64,000 bases of DNA from Corythucha ciliata (lineage: Eukaryota; Arthropoda; Insecta; Hemiptera; Tingidae): assembly GCA_038030265.1 (NCBI GenBank), contig CM075940.1, forward strand, positions 28,868,940 to 28,932,939, written 5' to 3'. A program made the translations under genes and the position numbers. Shown piece after piece: positions 35,021-44,654 of this stretch (its first letter is position 1; every line of letters begins with the position of its first letter). The notes under the pieces were generated by a model. That model saw only the letters and a program-made list of their open reading frames with translations. It had not been told where the DNA came from and ran no database searches.

Positions 35021-35600
35021 GCCAATTCACGGCTAAAACTGAGATGAAGCGTTAATTTTTGACTTTAGCAAAAAATTAGAAGTCGCCAGTAAAAATAAAA
35101 ACAAAAACAACAACAACAACAATATTAACAACAACAACAAACAAACAAACAAACGAACAATAGACAAGAAAAATAAACTAATTTGGTGTTTCTTGATGCA
35201 ATTTCAAAAACGACATTGAGAAAATATCGCTAATGAAACGTTTAGGGAGGCTTTGTTACGGCTAAAATTGAGAAAAAACGCCATTTCACAGCTCATCTTG
35301 ACAAAAACACTAATTCGTGGCAAAATCGTGGAATTGCCAATTCGCGGTTTCTTGAGGCGGCTTCATGGCTAGTAGTGACAAAATGCGCTAATTCACGGCT
35401 AAAATTGATGAAAACGCTGATACGTGGTAAAAATTGAGGTACAGAGCGAATTATCTTTGTTAAAATGAAGAGAAGACTCTCATTCACAGCTAAAATGTAC
35501 TTTTTACGAAAGCACCAATCTGTTTTTTCTCTATCCAACGCGGAATTGCGAAAAAGCCGTAATTTGCGGCTAAAATCAAGAAAAAGCGCCAAATCGCCAA
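35021..35600 (-). repeat. Family A words with (AAC)n, unit 1
   Basis: Reverse words such as GGCTAAAATTGAGAAAAAAC are interrupted by a CAACAACAAC/CAAACAAA microsatellite at about 35096-35160. In unit 2 (51056-51635) the microsatellite has a different composition and length. Confidence 0.75.
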
Positions 35601-35769
35601 GGCATGGGCGTAGCTTACTCTAAGGGTGGCCGGCTTTTCGCATTCCTCTGAGACCTCCACTGTATTCGTTTCAACAATGAACATGTCTGACGTTGAATAA
35701 TGACAGTCAAGGTGTAGGGGGGGGGGGGTCACTGGTTTCGTAAAGCTCAGGCGCTGACCGGCCTCTAGA

Positions 35770-36030
35770 AAAAGAAGGCTCCAAAACTTGCAATTTTTCC
35801 GACATTAAGACGCAAAACTTGCTGTCGCGTTGATATTCCCGCAAGGAAACTCTTTCAATTTCTTAGGTATTCATTAAGCGTCATGGTACCGGCTAGCCTG
35901 GTTTTAGCACCCACAAAATAGTCCCGGAAACTGCCAATATTTCTTGAATTAAGACCCTGAACTGGCAAATTCACTTGAAATGTCCATTCCATGTATAATC
36001 AGCCAGAATTTCACAAATATTTAGCTGAAT
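35770..36030 (-). repeat. Family B words, unit 1
   Basis: Units with AAAACTTGCAATTTTTCCG and TTAAGAC. The counterpart is at 51800-52040. Confidence 0.7.
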
Positions 36031-36036
36031 AATGTT

Positions 36037-36198
36037 ATTGTCTGTCTTCCCTCGTTGAGGTGTGTTAAAAACGAACCGGTTTCGGCTCAGCGTTTGGAAG
36101 TACAGGAGTTTCAGTTGTACTTCCAGACGTTGAAGATGGCGAGCAGCCGAAACCAGTTCGTTTTTAACGCACCTCAACGAGGGAAAACGGACAATATA
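36037..36198. repeat. Large imperfect palindrome
   Basis: Left-arm text TATTGTCTGTCTTCCCTCG onward is mirrored by the right arm ending CGAGGGAAAACGGACAATA. Inside, AACGAACCGGTTTCGGCT pairs with AGCCGAAACCAGTTCG, and GGAAGTACA with TGTACTTCC. Arms are about 70 bp with a short centre. Unit 2 keeps only the left arm because a deletion begins inside the right arm. Confidence 0.85.
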
Positions 36199-36427
36199 GG
36201 CTCCGACGGCTACAGCTTTATGCATGTATTACCTACTAACCCTATAGTAGTTATAGCGATCTTACTAACAACATCAACTTAACAAAAAAGATTTATAAAT
36301 AATATCTCACCCAAGAAAAGAAAGTTGTATTTTCGCAAGAATGAAGATCCGAAGACCCTAAACTGTCAATTTCACGTTCATTTACCCAGGAAATTTCGTT
36401 TAAATTAGGACTAGCAGTCGCTCAAAT

Positions 36428-37119
36428 TATGATCCGAACGTGCCAACTCATTCAAAGACGAATTTCAAGCGATGCTCACCATGGGGATATGCCGCCAGTC
36501 CAAATCACCTTGGGCCATTCCTCTTTATCTCACGTCGAAAAAAGGTGGTGGATGGCGTCCTTGCGGCGATTACCGAACCTTAAACAGAGTCACGAAACCC
36601 GACAGGTACCCCATGAAGCACATTCATGACCACGCCAACAATCTCAGCGGCAAAACAATTTTCTCGACACTTGACCTCACCCGGGCGTAAAATCAAGTCC
36701 CAATATCTCCAGCTGACGTCGAAAAAACCACTATAATCACACTGTTAGGATTATTTGAGTTTCCTCAAATGATGTTTGGCCTCTGCAATGCCGGTCAGAC
36801 GTTTCAACGCGTCATGGACGAACTATTCGGCTCTATGGACTTCATATTCTGCTACATCGACGACCTCCTCATCTCGTCGACATCACTTGACGAACAACAT
36901 CTACGGATCGTTTTCGCTCGTCTTCAAGAGTATGGTTTGTCGCTCAATCCCAGCAAATATACCCTCGGTGCTTCCTCCGTAAACTTTCTCGGCTACCGCA
37001 TCTCAGCAGATGGAACTTCACCTCTCCCTGATCGCGTTGAAGCACTAACCAAAGCGGAAAAACCATCAACCGTTCGCACTCTACGCAAATTTTTCGACGC
37101 TTTAAATTATTATCGTTAA
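36428..37119 (+). pseudogene. Ty3/gypsy pol fragment, reverse transcriptase
   Basis: One frame, broken by a TAA at 36688-36690, encodes a Ty3/gypsy RT. Recognisable in order are SPWAIPLYL and [14 protein letters not shown] (fingers), [10 protein letters not shown], a [12 protein letters not shown] block cut by the stop where families have Tyr, FEFPQMMFGLCNAGQTFQR, the catalytic YIDDLL (36853-36870), and the thumb LNPSKYTLGASSVNFLGY. A further TAA follows in LNYYR at 37117. The RT would copy element RNA into cDNA, but this copy is dead. There is no gag, protease, integrase or LTR. The whole RT is deleted in unit 2. Confidence 0.95.
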
Positions 37120-37640
37120 CACGCCGCTCGACACCAAGCCCCACTGCACGAGCTCATCAAAAACTCGACAAAAAAAGATGGTTCAATCCACTGGACTCCT
37201 GGATTGACTGCGTCAACAGCCTTGTCGAAGCAACACTCTGAGCTCACCCTCACCCCAATTCACCCCTCAGCCTACTAGTCGACGCCTCCGACATCGCTAT
37301 AGGCGCTACCCTTCAACAAAACGTACCTATTGCATTCTTTTCGCGAAAGTTAACCACAACAGAGACTCGTTACAGCACGTACGATCGAGAACTCCTCGCT
37401 ATTTACGCCGCAGTCAAACACTTCCGTTACATGCTAGAAGGTAGTAAAATCGTCATCTACACAGATCATCGCCCTTTAGCGTATGCCTTCCACCAAAACC
37501 CCGATAAAGCGACACCTCGACAATTTCGTCACCTGGATCTCGTTTTGCAATTCACGATTGACATCCGTCACGTCCCCGGCACCGAAAATCTCGTCGCTGA
37601 CTGTTTCTCCCGAATCGCAACCCTCGAAACCTTCGATTAG
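37120..37640 (+). pseudogene. Ty3/gypsy pol fragment, RNase H, unit 1
   Basis: It continues from the RT after the stop (HAARHQAPLHELI, IHWTPG) and shifts frame near 37250-37280. The RNase H then reads LLVDASDIAIGATLQQ, FFSRKL, YSTYDRELLAIYAAVKHFRY, IYTDHRPLAYAF, FTIDIRHVPGTENLVADCFS, with the catalytic Asp/Glu/Asp positions visible. It ends at a TAG before any integrase. The next 100 bp have no gypsy similarity, so the element was truncated or spliced to other debris. Confidence 0.93.
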
Positions 37641-37734
37641 GGTGAACTCTTTCGTCTTCAAATTTCGCCGGTTTCTGGTACAAACTTATGAAACGTGAAT
37701 AGGACGAGGGACGAGGGGGTACAATTCCAAGGAC

Positions 37735-37965
37735 ACCTCGATCGCCAGAACTGACGCCGATGGATTTCCACGTCTGGGGGTTTCGTAAAAGACCGTGTTA
37801 ACAGCACCTCGATGAGGAGGAGCTTCGAAGGAGGATTACAGGAGACTTTGAGGTCTTTCGAGCCAACATTTCTCATCGCGTGACAGTGGCTATCCATGAG
37901 AAAAAGTGTAACAGCCTGCCTAGTCGTAACAGAAGAGTACATTTTCAAAACTTATTGTGAAAAAA
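37735..37965 (+). pseudogene. Tc/mariner-like transposase C-terminal fragment, unit 1
   Basis: Three frames together show the usual C-terminal order of a DDE transposase of the Tc/mariner group: SPELTPMDFHVWGF (with the final catalytic Asp), VKDRVN, a DEEELRRRITGDFE helix segment, and a basic CLVVTEEYIF-like end. At least two frameshifts are needed, so the copy is dead. The N-terminal part, terminal repeats and target duplication were not found. The class is assigned from the family motif; the exact superfamily is inference. Confidence 0.7.
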
Positions 37966-38280
37966 ACAAAAAAAAAGTCTGCTAATGATTATAGCACAGT
38001 GCTGCCTCGCTTTTTTTGTTAACATATTTTACGGTTTTCTCAAATCATTTTTAAAAACAAAACAAAAGCATCTTTCAACAATGGGTCAAATGAGGTAGGA
38101 AATATTGTGAATTTAACCGCTGATTTGTTTGAGAATTCAACCCCTATTTTCACCCCCTCCCCCTTGTACGATTTTGACGAAATTGATAGGGGACCCTCTG
38201 CTAGCCAACACATATATTCCCTGAAAATGTCATCAAATTCGGATAAAAACTATGGAAGATATGCTTGTTACAAGGATTTG

Positions 38281-38302
38281 CGGACAGACAGACAGACAGA
38301 CA
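38281..38302. repeat. (GACA)n microsatellite
   Basis: A short GACAGACA run within the shared 3' segment of unit 1. It recurs at 53285-53303 in unit 2. Confidence 0.85.
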
Positions 38303-38720
38303 CGAAACCGAAATTGTTCAGGAAGGTATAAAACGTGAAATGCAAGTGGAAATTTCGATTTTAAAGAAGAAGAAAAAAAATATTTCCTAAAAGTGAAAAC
38401 AATGCTTCCGTAGCTCGGAAGCAAAAGAAGTTTTGGGTAATTTGTGAGTTTTTTATTTGTTAATTGATATGAATTGGTGTAATAAACGCTGGATGATGTT
38501 TTTATTTTGCATCGCTGACCACGATTAGACCTACGAGAAGCTTTATCATCATTTTATTAAAATGAATAGTGTGTTTGATTCCACTTACACCTTCATTTAT
38601 TCGCAAAGGCCTATTGCAAAGAACACCCAAAAAAAGCTCTTTTCGCTCGAAATGTGTTCAATTCTTCGAAATTTTACGAAAAGGTGCGATAATCGGAATT
38701 AGGTATTTTGATCCTCACTA

Positions 38721-38746
38721 CCCGATGAGAACACTCCCATCGAATC
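38721..38746 (+). repeat. Left terminal inverted repeat of the 5.8-kb element
   Basis: Starts CCCGATGAGAACACTCCC and continues CATCGAATC. It is preceded by TA (38719-38720). Confidence 0.95.
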
Positions 38747-38975
38747 AACGTCGATCATCGAGTCAACAAACAACTAAAAATCGAGCCGCGATCGAGTCAA
38801 AAATGTCCCGCGAATCAACTTCGATGGGATTACGGCAACTCATCGATGAAAAATCGACATATAATAGACGTCGACACCACTTCGTCGATAGTACGTCGCA
38901 CAATTTCATCGATATTACGTCGCACCATCTCATCGATTGTACGTGGCACAGATGCGTTGTCATCGATGGAAAATT
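38747..38975. repeat. Left subterminal TCGAT/ACGTCG array
   Basis: At least six TCGAT motifs occur here, several inside a ~25-27 bp tandem word (TCATCGATATTACGTCGCAC and variants, 38877-38950). The arrangement resembles the multiple subterminal binding sites of large DNA transposons. Confidence 0.8.
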
Positions 38976-38979
38976 TGTA

Positions 38980-39091
38980 CCGGCAGCTGATGAGCGTACT
39001 TTCTAAAAGGCACATATCCATTTTCCCCAAAACTGGTTTTTACCTTGAAAAAATGGATATGTGCCTTTTTGAAAGTATGCTCCTCAGCTGG
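38980..39091. repeat. Hairpin with ~40-bp arms
   Basis: AAGGCACATATCCATTTT pairs with AAAATGGATATGTGCCTT. The stem continues outward through TACTTTCTAA/TTGAAAGTA and CAGCTGA/TCAGCTG, around a loop of about 21 bases. It lies just inside the left subterminal array. Confidence 0.88.
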
Positions 39092-40036
39092 TCACAAAAA
39101 TGCAATATCACGTTTGGATTTACATAGATTTGTCAACCATTATAATCACTTCGTCGATATCACATCAATGATTCAATGGGCCTAAATAATCACCGATACC
39201 GTCACTTTTTTTATATGAGGACCGATGAACAGCATGGACCTAGGCCATGCGGTCCGCACATATATGCATACTTCTGAACCTACACCAATCTTACTTTAGA
39301 AATGGAACGTCCCGATAGAACGATCATGGTGGGAGTCGCGTTGGTGTTGGATGCATGGGGTTATTGTGAACAGCAACATTCAAAGGCACGCTTCATAGGA
39401 ATGTGTGGATCGGCCTTAAAGGTACTGAGTGTGACCTGTAAATTATAATACATACTTTAAACAAAATACGAATTGTATTTTATAGGACACTTCATACAAT
39501 AACTAAAGCTTAAGTGAAAATTATTAAAAAAAAAAAAAAATGACAGAAAACTACTTTTAAAAATCAAGGTGGATCCTCCTCGTACTTCCTACGGAACCTA
39601 ACGTTTGCGAAACGCCAAAATAACTAATTTAGTAAAAATGTATCATAATTATAAAGCTACACAATTCGGTACCAATAGAGTATACCTTAGTCTGATAGAG
39701 AATCACGTTCAGTCAACTGCCGAATTTTCTCCTTCCTTTTTTAGGCCAGATTCCACCAACTTCTTAAACCACGATTACAATGTAAACACTTATATCAGAA
39801 TTCACATGGGTCGTTATTGGCTACTAATCACGATCAACTTCAAACATGATCAATTTTGTTGGTGAAAATTGGCCTTAATGTTCAGGCGGCCTTGGCTGTC
39901 TTCAAGCCACCTGGCAACTGTGTTTTTCACTTCTTCGCTACTGAAGGCGGGGGTATTTCCATGGTTCTTCCGATGATTTTTGAGTGCCGCTGGAAGAAAT
40001 TCAAGTCAATTGCAATTTTGATCATGGCTGGCCAAA

Positions 40037-40196
40037 AGTGTAATATCGTTTCCCATTTGCACAAAATTCTGCATTTGGGCAGTTCATTTCCACCCGCCCA
40101 CTCTTAATTAAATCATATGTTACTGGAGAATACGGTTGGAAATGAATTGCCGCGTTGCAGAATTTTGTGCAAATGGGAAACGTTATAAGTCATTAT
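40037..40196. repeat. Foldback with ~55-bp arms
   Basis: TCGTTTCCCATTTGCACAAA and GATTTGTGC-type partners pair over roughly 40037-40092 and 40138-40196, with GGAAATGAATTGCC closing the stem on the loop side. The loop is about 45 bases. It could be an old MITE; no target duplication was identified. Confidence 0.8.
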
Positions 40197-40232
40197 GTTT
40201 ACATACACTGACTGAAAAAATAGCCTATATAC

Positions 40233-40488
40233 CTTAAATTCTCAACTTTTTCAATTGCGACTCTAGAAGTTTCGTCTGCCGAAGAATCGTAAGTTCTTTT
40301 CGTAATCGAAAAGAGGAAGAGTAAATTTCCCCCAGCCCAGAAGGACGAGGAGCAGCCTTGTAAGCAATGTGTGGCGCCTTTAGAACTCCTTCTTCTCTGG
40401 TGAACTCCTGTGCCTCTATGTCGAACACCGAGACTGCGGGCACAGCCACCACGAACGGATTGCACGAGAGAAACTCGAATACAATGAA
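40233..40488 (-). CDS. Candidate second exon inside the 5.8-kb element
   Basis: It follows a TTTTTAG acceptor and ends at a GTATAT donor. Two frames are open through it; one has balanced composition (FVVAVPAVSVFDIEAQEFT and on) and the other is the phase expected from the preceding donor. The two lines of evidence conflict, so the model is tentative. No domain is recognised. If real, it would be a protein carried by the element, or part of a captured host gene. Confidence 0.22.
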
Positions 40489-40716
40489 CTAAAAATTTTA
40501 ATCTATTAAGTTCCTTTGCTTTTTCTTCTATGCGCAGCAATTAATTGACTTGACATTAAGATTATTAGTGCTAACGTTAAAAAGACGTCCTCGCACTCAC
40601 TTTCACGTTCATGCGACTCACAACCAAGGCAAAATGGGTCACTTTATGCATCATAAATTACAATATCGGTAGCCTGTCCCCAAATTATAACGCTCTACAA
40701 GATTTGTTGCACTTAC

Positions 40717-40828
40717 CTAAGATCCGGAGCATATTTTCCTCTGCCCAACAGTTGAAACAAAGTAATTCAAACGTTTGTGACTGGTACTGATGCCTGAGAA
40801 CTAACACTGAGACTTGCTGCGTCGACAT
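40717..40828 (-). CDS. Candidate first exon inside the 5.8-kb element
   Basis: On the minus strand an ATG at 40828 opens a frame (MSTQQVSVLVLRHQYQ and on, 37 complete codons) that runs without a stop into a near-perfect donor, TTAG followed by GTAAGTGC, at 40716. The sequence is not recognised. The exon model rests on the splice consensus only. A matching acceptor (AAATTTTTAG) lies at 40489 before an open exon-like segment. Confidence 0.25.
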
Positions 40829-41125
40829 AATTAAGTACGACACACTCCAAACCGTCACTCAAATCTTAAAAGTTCTCAGTCACACTTGAAAAAGAGAAAG
40901 ACCGTTTGATTATTAGATAAGGATGATGACGCCACGCGCGAAACGTGGGTAGTTCAAAATTCTCGTGGTAGAGACAGTAGTGTTTTTGTATTGCAGTATT
41001 TTTTGTATTTTGATGAGTATTTTTTATTTAGTGCTGCACTCAGATCACACTGCAGTACAGCACCAACACAAATGATGAATTTATATATTATTGTTTCATA
41101 ATAAGTGCGAATGTGTTTCATAATA

Positions 41126-41367
41126 GGGAGTTATTGCATAACCGTCTGACGGCTAACCTTAACGTTTATGTGACGTCATGATAAGCGTAAAATTCAAATT
41201 TTGAGTTTAAGCGTTAATCACAAACGTTTAAAGACCATAATGAGGTGTTTCATAAATTTATTTGATGCAATTAAGTGAATCTATGCCCTACCATGTGTTC
41301 AAATCTTAGGGAAACTATTATTTGCAATAACTCTTTTTCCGCGTCAGACGGCTACGCAATAACTCCC
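41126..41367. mobile_element. 242-bp MITE with 8-bp target duplication, nested
   Basis: Terminal inverted repeats start GGGAGTTATTGC, then (A/G)TA(A/G)CCGTCTGACG, about 26 bp with few mismatches. Exact 8-bp flanks TCATAATA occupy 41118-41125 and 41368-41375. An 8-bp duplication places it with hAT- or P-type elements. It is non-coding and contains GTGACGTCATG. It inserted inside the 5.8-kb element, immediately beside the dispersed repeat. Confidence 0.92.
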
Positions 41368-41394
41368 TCATAATAAAAAATTGAACGTCATAAT

Positions 41395-41725
41395 AATAAA
41401 AAACGCTGCAAATTTTAAACATGGGTTTATTATTCATGAATGTAGCCAAATCTGGCTTGAAATTACATGAAAAGCAATACCCCACACCCCTATATGATCT
41501 CAAAACCTTTGAAAATCCCCATTTCGGTCCCGCTTTTGGCCCATAAAAACCCGGGGAGTTAGTTACTCAAACTGATCCGATGTTAGAACCAACTAGATCC
41601 CAAATGGGTGTATGTGCGAAAGATTTTTCGAGCAATCCTAGGGCAAGATATGGCCCGGACGGCGGACGGACATCCCAGAAATCGATTCCAGACATGTTAA
41701 AACGTACACAGAAAAAAAATTGAGG
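41395..41725 (+). repeat. Dispersed repeat, copy 2 of 2
   Basis: Matches 3795-4155 (landmarks AAAAACGCTGCAAA, GGGTTTATTATTCATG, GCCCGGACGGCGGACGGACAT). It sits within the 5.8-kb element. Confidence 0.75.
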
Positions 41726-42327
41726 GTAGGTTGTAAACATTTTTCCCTGGCCGAAAACACAGTAGTTGTAATATTCAGAATGAATAATAAACCAAAATCA
41801 AATACTGTTAGATTACCCTCCAGTTCCCAATGCACTCTCCAGGGTGCGCCTTTTCATATGGCTCTAAAAATTACAAAAGCGACTTTGGGACTTCGCCGAA
41901 TGGCGTAAGATCTTCTGACTATTTGCCCTATAAAAAAAAAAATACAGAACCTCTTTTCAATAACTCAAATGAATTTTATATGATCATAGAGCAAGTTAGT
42001 TCAGTGTTCTTGCCGAGTAATTGGGATCTTCCTGATTTATTACTTGCCATGCCGAAAAAAAAAATTCGTAACTCAATTTGTTTTTCATATTACAACTTTT
42101 AGGTTGTCTTTGAAAGGAAACTGCGGAACTGTGTTCAAATATTTGTTTTGGCTTTTATGCTGTGGGTGTTCAAAATTTGTTGCACCCTACAGGGTGCACT
42201 GGGAAATGTTACCATACTTGACCACACCACGAGGTGTTATAATGTCCGATTCTCACGTTTACAAATGTATAGAGTCATTCGTACTAATTATACCTTACCA
42301 TGACATTGTTATGTTTATGGTTTTTAG

Positions 42328-42632
42328 CTGTGTTCGTCGTGTTACCATGTTGAAGAGAATGTTGAAGAGATTTTCGTTGTAGATCTTACACCAAATCTGG
42401 CTTTGCTAGTTGCCAAGATAAGGGAATATTTCAATAATGATATAGAAATATTCCCTTCTCAAAGAGAATTTTATCATATGTATTATCATCTCACGATTCT
42501 GTTGACTTATCGATTGTCTTGTGCTGCGGGAGACACGGCAGCAAGCAACACATATAAAAGGGAATCTCATAAGATTTGGGTACAATCTATGGGCCATGGC
42601 TACCCAGGGCAGCTACCTCGTATTATTCGAAT
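42328..42632 (+). CDS. Candidate internal exon inside the 5.8-kb element
   Basis: After a TTTTTAG acceptor the frame is open for about 100 codons with balanced composition (CSSCYHVEENVEEIFVVD, then LVAKIREYFNNDIEIFPSQ, then YKRESHKIWVQSMGHG) and meets a GTAAAG donor-like site. The product is not recognised and no catalytic signature is visible. Opposite-strand and neighbouring frames are poorer. It may be a transposon-borne gene or chance. Confidence 0.25.
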
Positions 42633-42977
42633 GTAAAGAGGTTGCATCAGGATGAGAGATCACATAGATGAATGATGGTGGTGGGAGGGTAGCTCCCATA
42701 TCATGAAGAATTTGGACTAGGTGCTGAGTGCAGATCTTGTTCTTGAAACGGTACCACGTTTACCATCTTCGAAGAGTCCTATTACTGGAGTTCATTATTA
42801 TAGATAACCTTTCACTAGTAGGTATCTACACGCTTTTCACCGGTATGTTTCTTCTACGTGAACTGGCAACCAAAAGATGTTGGTGACAGTTTAGATGTTG
42901 GTAAGGGTAATTCCAACTGAAGTTGAATTTGCCGATTCAATTTGAAGCTCGCTTGTATCAAGAAAACTGTGTCCGAG

Positions 42978-43093
42978 CTCTGTGCTATATGCGTCTGTGG
43001 AGTCTATGCAACCTATCAAAATGCATCATTTTTCAGGGAGTAAATATAATTATGTTTGGCTGCATAAACTCCACGGACGCTTAGCACAAGGCT
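42978..43093. repeat. Inverted repeat with ~30-bp arms
   Basis: The left arm with GTCTGTGGAGTCTATGCA pairs with the right arm TGCATAAACTCCACGGAC. The stem extends through TGTGCTA and TAGCACA, around a loop of about 50 bases. Confidence 0.8.
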
Positions 43094-43831
43094 TGTGAAG
43101 ACAGATTTAGTTACTGTCATGGAGCAACCCCAGTTACCAGAGTGAAGAGAATCGGGTTTGTCAATAACACCAACAAAAAAATCAACATCCCAGAAACAAT
43201 CGTTTCATGGTATAGTAGTGGACATATGTGATGAGAATCTTGCCTCCTTGTTGTGTTCTCTCATGGGTAAAAAGTGATGGTACCCTTCATTCCTTTTCAA
43301 AGTAGATGCACCCTGCCGAAACGGATGGCAGGGGATAAAGAAGGCCAATACAAATTACCCTCCTTAGCCCAGTTCCCACGAACCGTCGTCCAGGCATATT
43401 GCTTCAAAGAGGGAACCCTCAGCCCTCAAAAGCACGCTACGTCGATGCATTCTCCTCAATTTTTTTTTTTTACGCAAGCCATCGGGTCATACAACTGACC
43501 TGAGTCACGAAATAAGTGCATGAACGCGAAGAAGGTGCAGGTTGTGTCACAAAAACCGGCGAAAAATGTGCCAGACTTCTAGTGTTGTGGTTCACGTCCA
43601 TTATTTTTACTAATTTAAAAAATCCATTGAACGTTTTTCATCTATCTTTATGTTCGCAATAATTGTTTTTTTCTTTATTCATGTCCATAACGCATGAAAA
43701 TCGTACTAAATCCTAGTGCCTTGATCACGCAGGAGTGATAGCGCATCCCGGTGAACCCTGTAGGGTGCGGCCCCATATCTCCCTTCTCCACACAATAAAA
43801 ATACAACTTAATTTATTCTGTCTCATTTTAG

Positions 43832-43974
43832 TCCAACACGATCAGAAAATAACGGAAATTCGAAATTTTTGTTACAACCTTGAGCATGGGAATTGGAGGG
43901 TTAAGCCTTTTTTTATAGAGGAAAATTCAACATCAGTTCTGAAATGTTATCTCCATAAGAGGGGAATCTCGTGA
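43832..43974 (+). CDS. Candidate terminal exon inside the 5.8-kb element
   Basis: A strong acceptor (TTATTCTGTCTCATTTTAG) precedes an open frame of about 47 codons (QHDQKITEIRNFCYNLEHG, then VKPFFIEENSTSVLKCYLH) that ends at a TGA. The family is not recognised. It lies on the same strand as the candidate exon at 42328 and could belong to the same transcript. The GT donor side between them is not resolved. Confidence 0.22.
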
Positions 43975-44119
43975 GAGAAGTTGAAAGACGCCTTATACAT
44001 ATATTAGAAATATTATTGCTTCGTGTACGAATTAAATTCATTCTTTCCAACCGCCAGCTGCCGAAGCTTTTTTTCTGAACTATAATATAAATATAAGGTG
44101 CTTTCAAGTTTATTCACGA

Positions 44120-44510
44120 GGACACATCGATATCACATGTGCGTTGATATTATCAACGCTACTACTTCAAGATCTCTTCGATACCGAAGTTGCATTGATC
44201 GAAAGATCGAGGTCGCTTCAACATCGTTTCAATATTCGATGCAAGTCGTTAATGCCACTTCGTCATCTCGATGTCGTATTATTGTCGATATGAAAACCTA
44301 GTTGCATTGAGATTTCATCGATATCGAATCTATGTCGACCGATATACGTTAGTACAACTACGTCTATTCGAGGTTGCATCTAGGGAGAAATAATAACATT
44401 ATTACATCGAGGAGTAAATGACATCGATACTACGTCGATAAGGACTCATCATAGATTACTCCGTCCTGAAACGTCATGAAAACCGCCGTCCATGACGTCG
44501 AATCGACATC
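44120..44510. repeat. Right subterminal TCGAT/ACGTCG array
   Basis: At least eight TCGAT motifs, with GTCGATAT, CATCGATATCG and ACTACGTCGATAAGG. It is longer and less regular than the left array, in mirror position to it. Confidence 0.8.
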
Positions 44511-44536
44511 GAATCGATGGGAGTGTTCTCATCGGG
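44511..44536 (-). repeat. Right terminal inverted repeat of the 5.8-kb element
   Basis: Reverse complement starts CCCGATGAGAACACTCCC and continues CATCGATTC, with one mismatch to the left repeat. It is followed by TA (44537-44538). Confidence 0.95.
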
Positions 44537-44654
44537 TAATAAGGCAAGTTTTTGTGAAATTTGCCAAACCTGGATAGCATTTCAAGATTCGCTATCATGC
44601 GATCAAGTTACTGCTAAACTGGCTAAAATTGATAAAAACCTCCACAATCTGACT

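Larger units (their letters stand above)
38721..44536. mobile_element. 5.8-kb TIR transposon with TA target duplication, superfamily unknown
   Basis: The ends begin CCCGATGAGAACACTCCC (38721) and, in reverse complement, the same sequence at 44536. The inverted repeats match at 25 of 26 positions. Flanks are CTCAC-TA and TA-ATAAGGC. The unoccupied site survives in unit 2 as CTCACTAATAAGGC near 53720, so boundaries and a 2-bp TA duplication are directly demonstrated. Length is 5,816 bp. The outer 250-430 bp on each side are packed with TCGAT and ACGTCG motifs, likely transposase-binding sites. Inside are hairpins, a nested 242-bp MITE, a dispersed repeat and possible exons, but no recognised transposase. 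A TA duplication fits Tc1/mariner; size and subterminal arrays do not. Confidence 0.95.

Noticed and set aside
36428..37640. Intact Ty3/gypsy retrotransposon
   Set aside because: Two in-frame stops, one frameshift, and no gag, integrase or LTR were found.
40199..40540. Single-exon 113-codon gene on the minus strand
   Set aside because: The segment is better explained as a candidate exon with splice boundaries, and the frame gives Arg/Ser-rich low-quality sequence.
38721..44536. Maverick/Polinton-type element
   Set aside because: The target duplication is TA and not 6 bp, the length is far too small, and no polymerase, integrase or packaging genes are visible.
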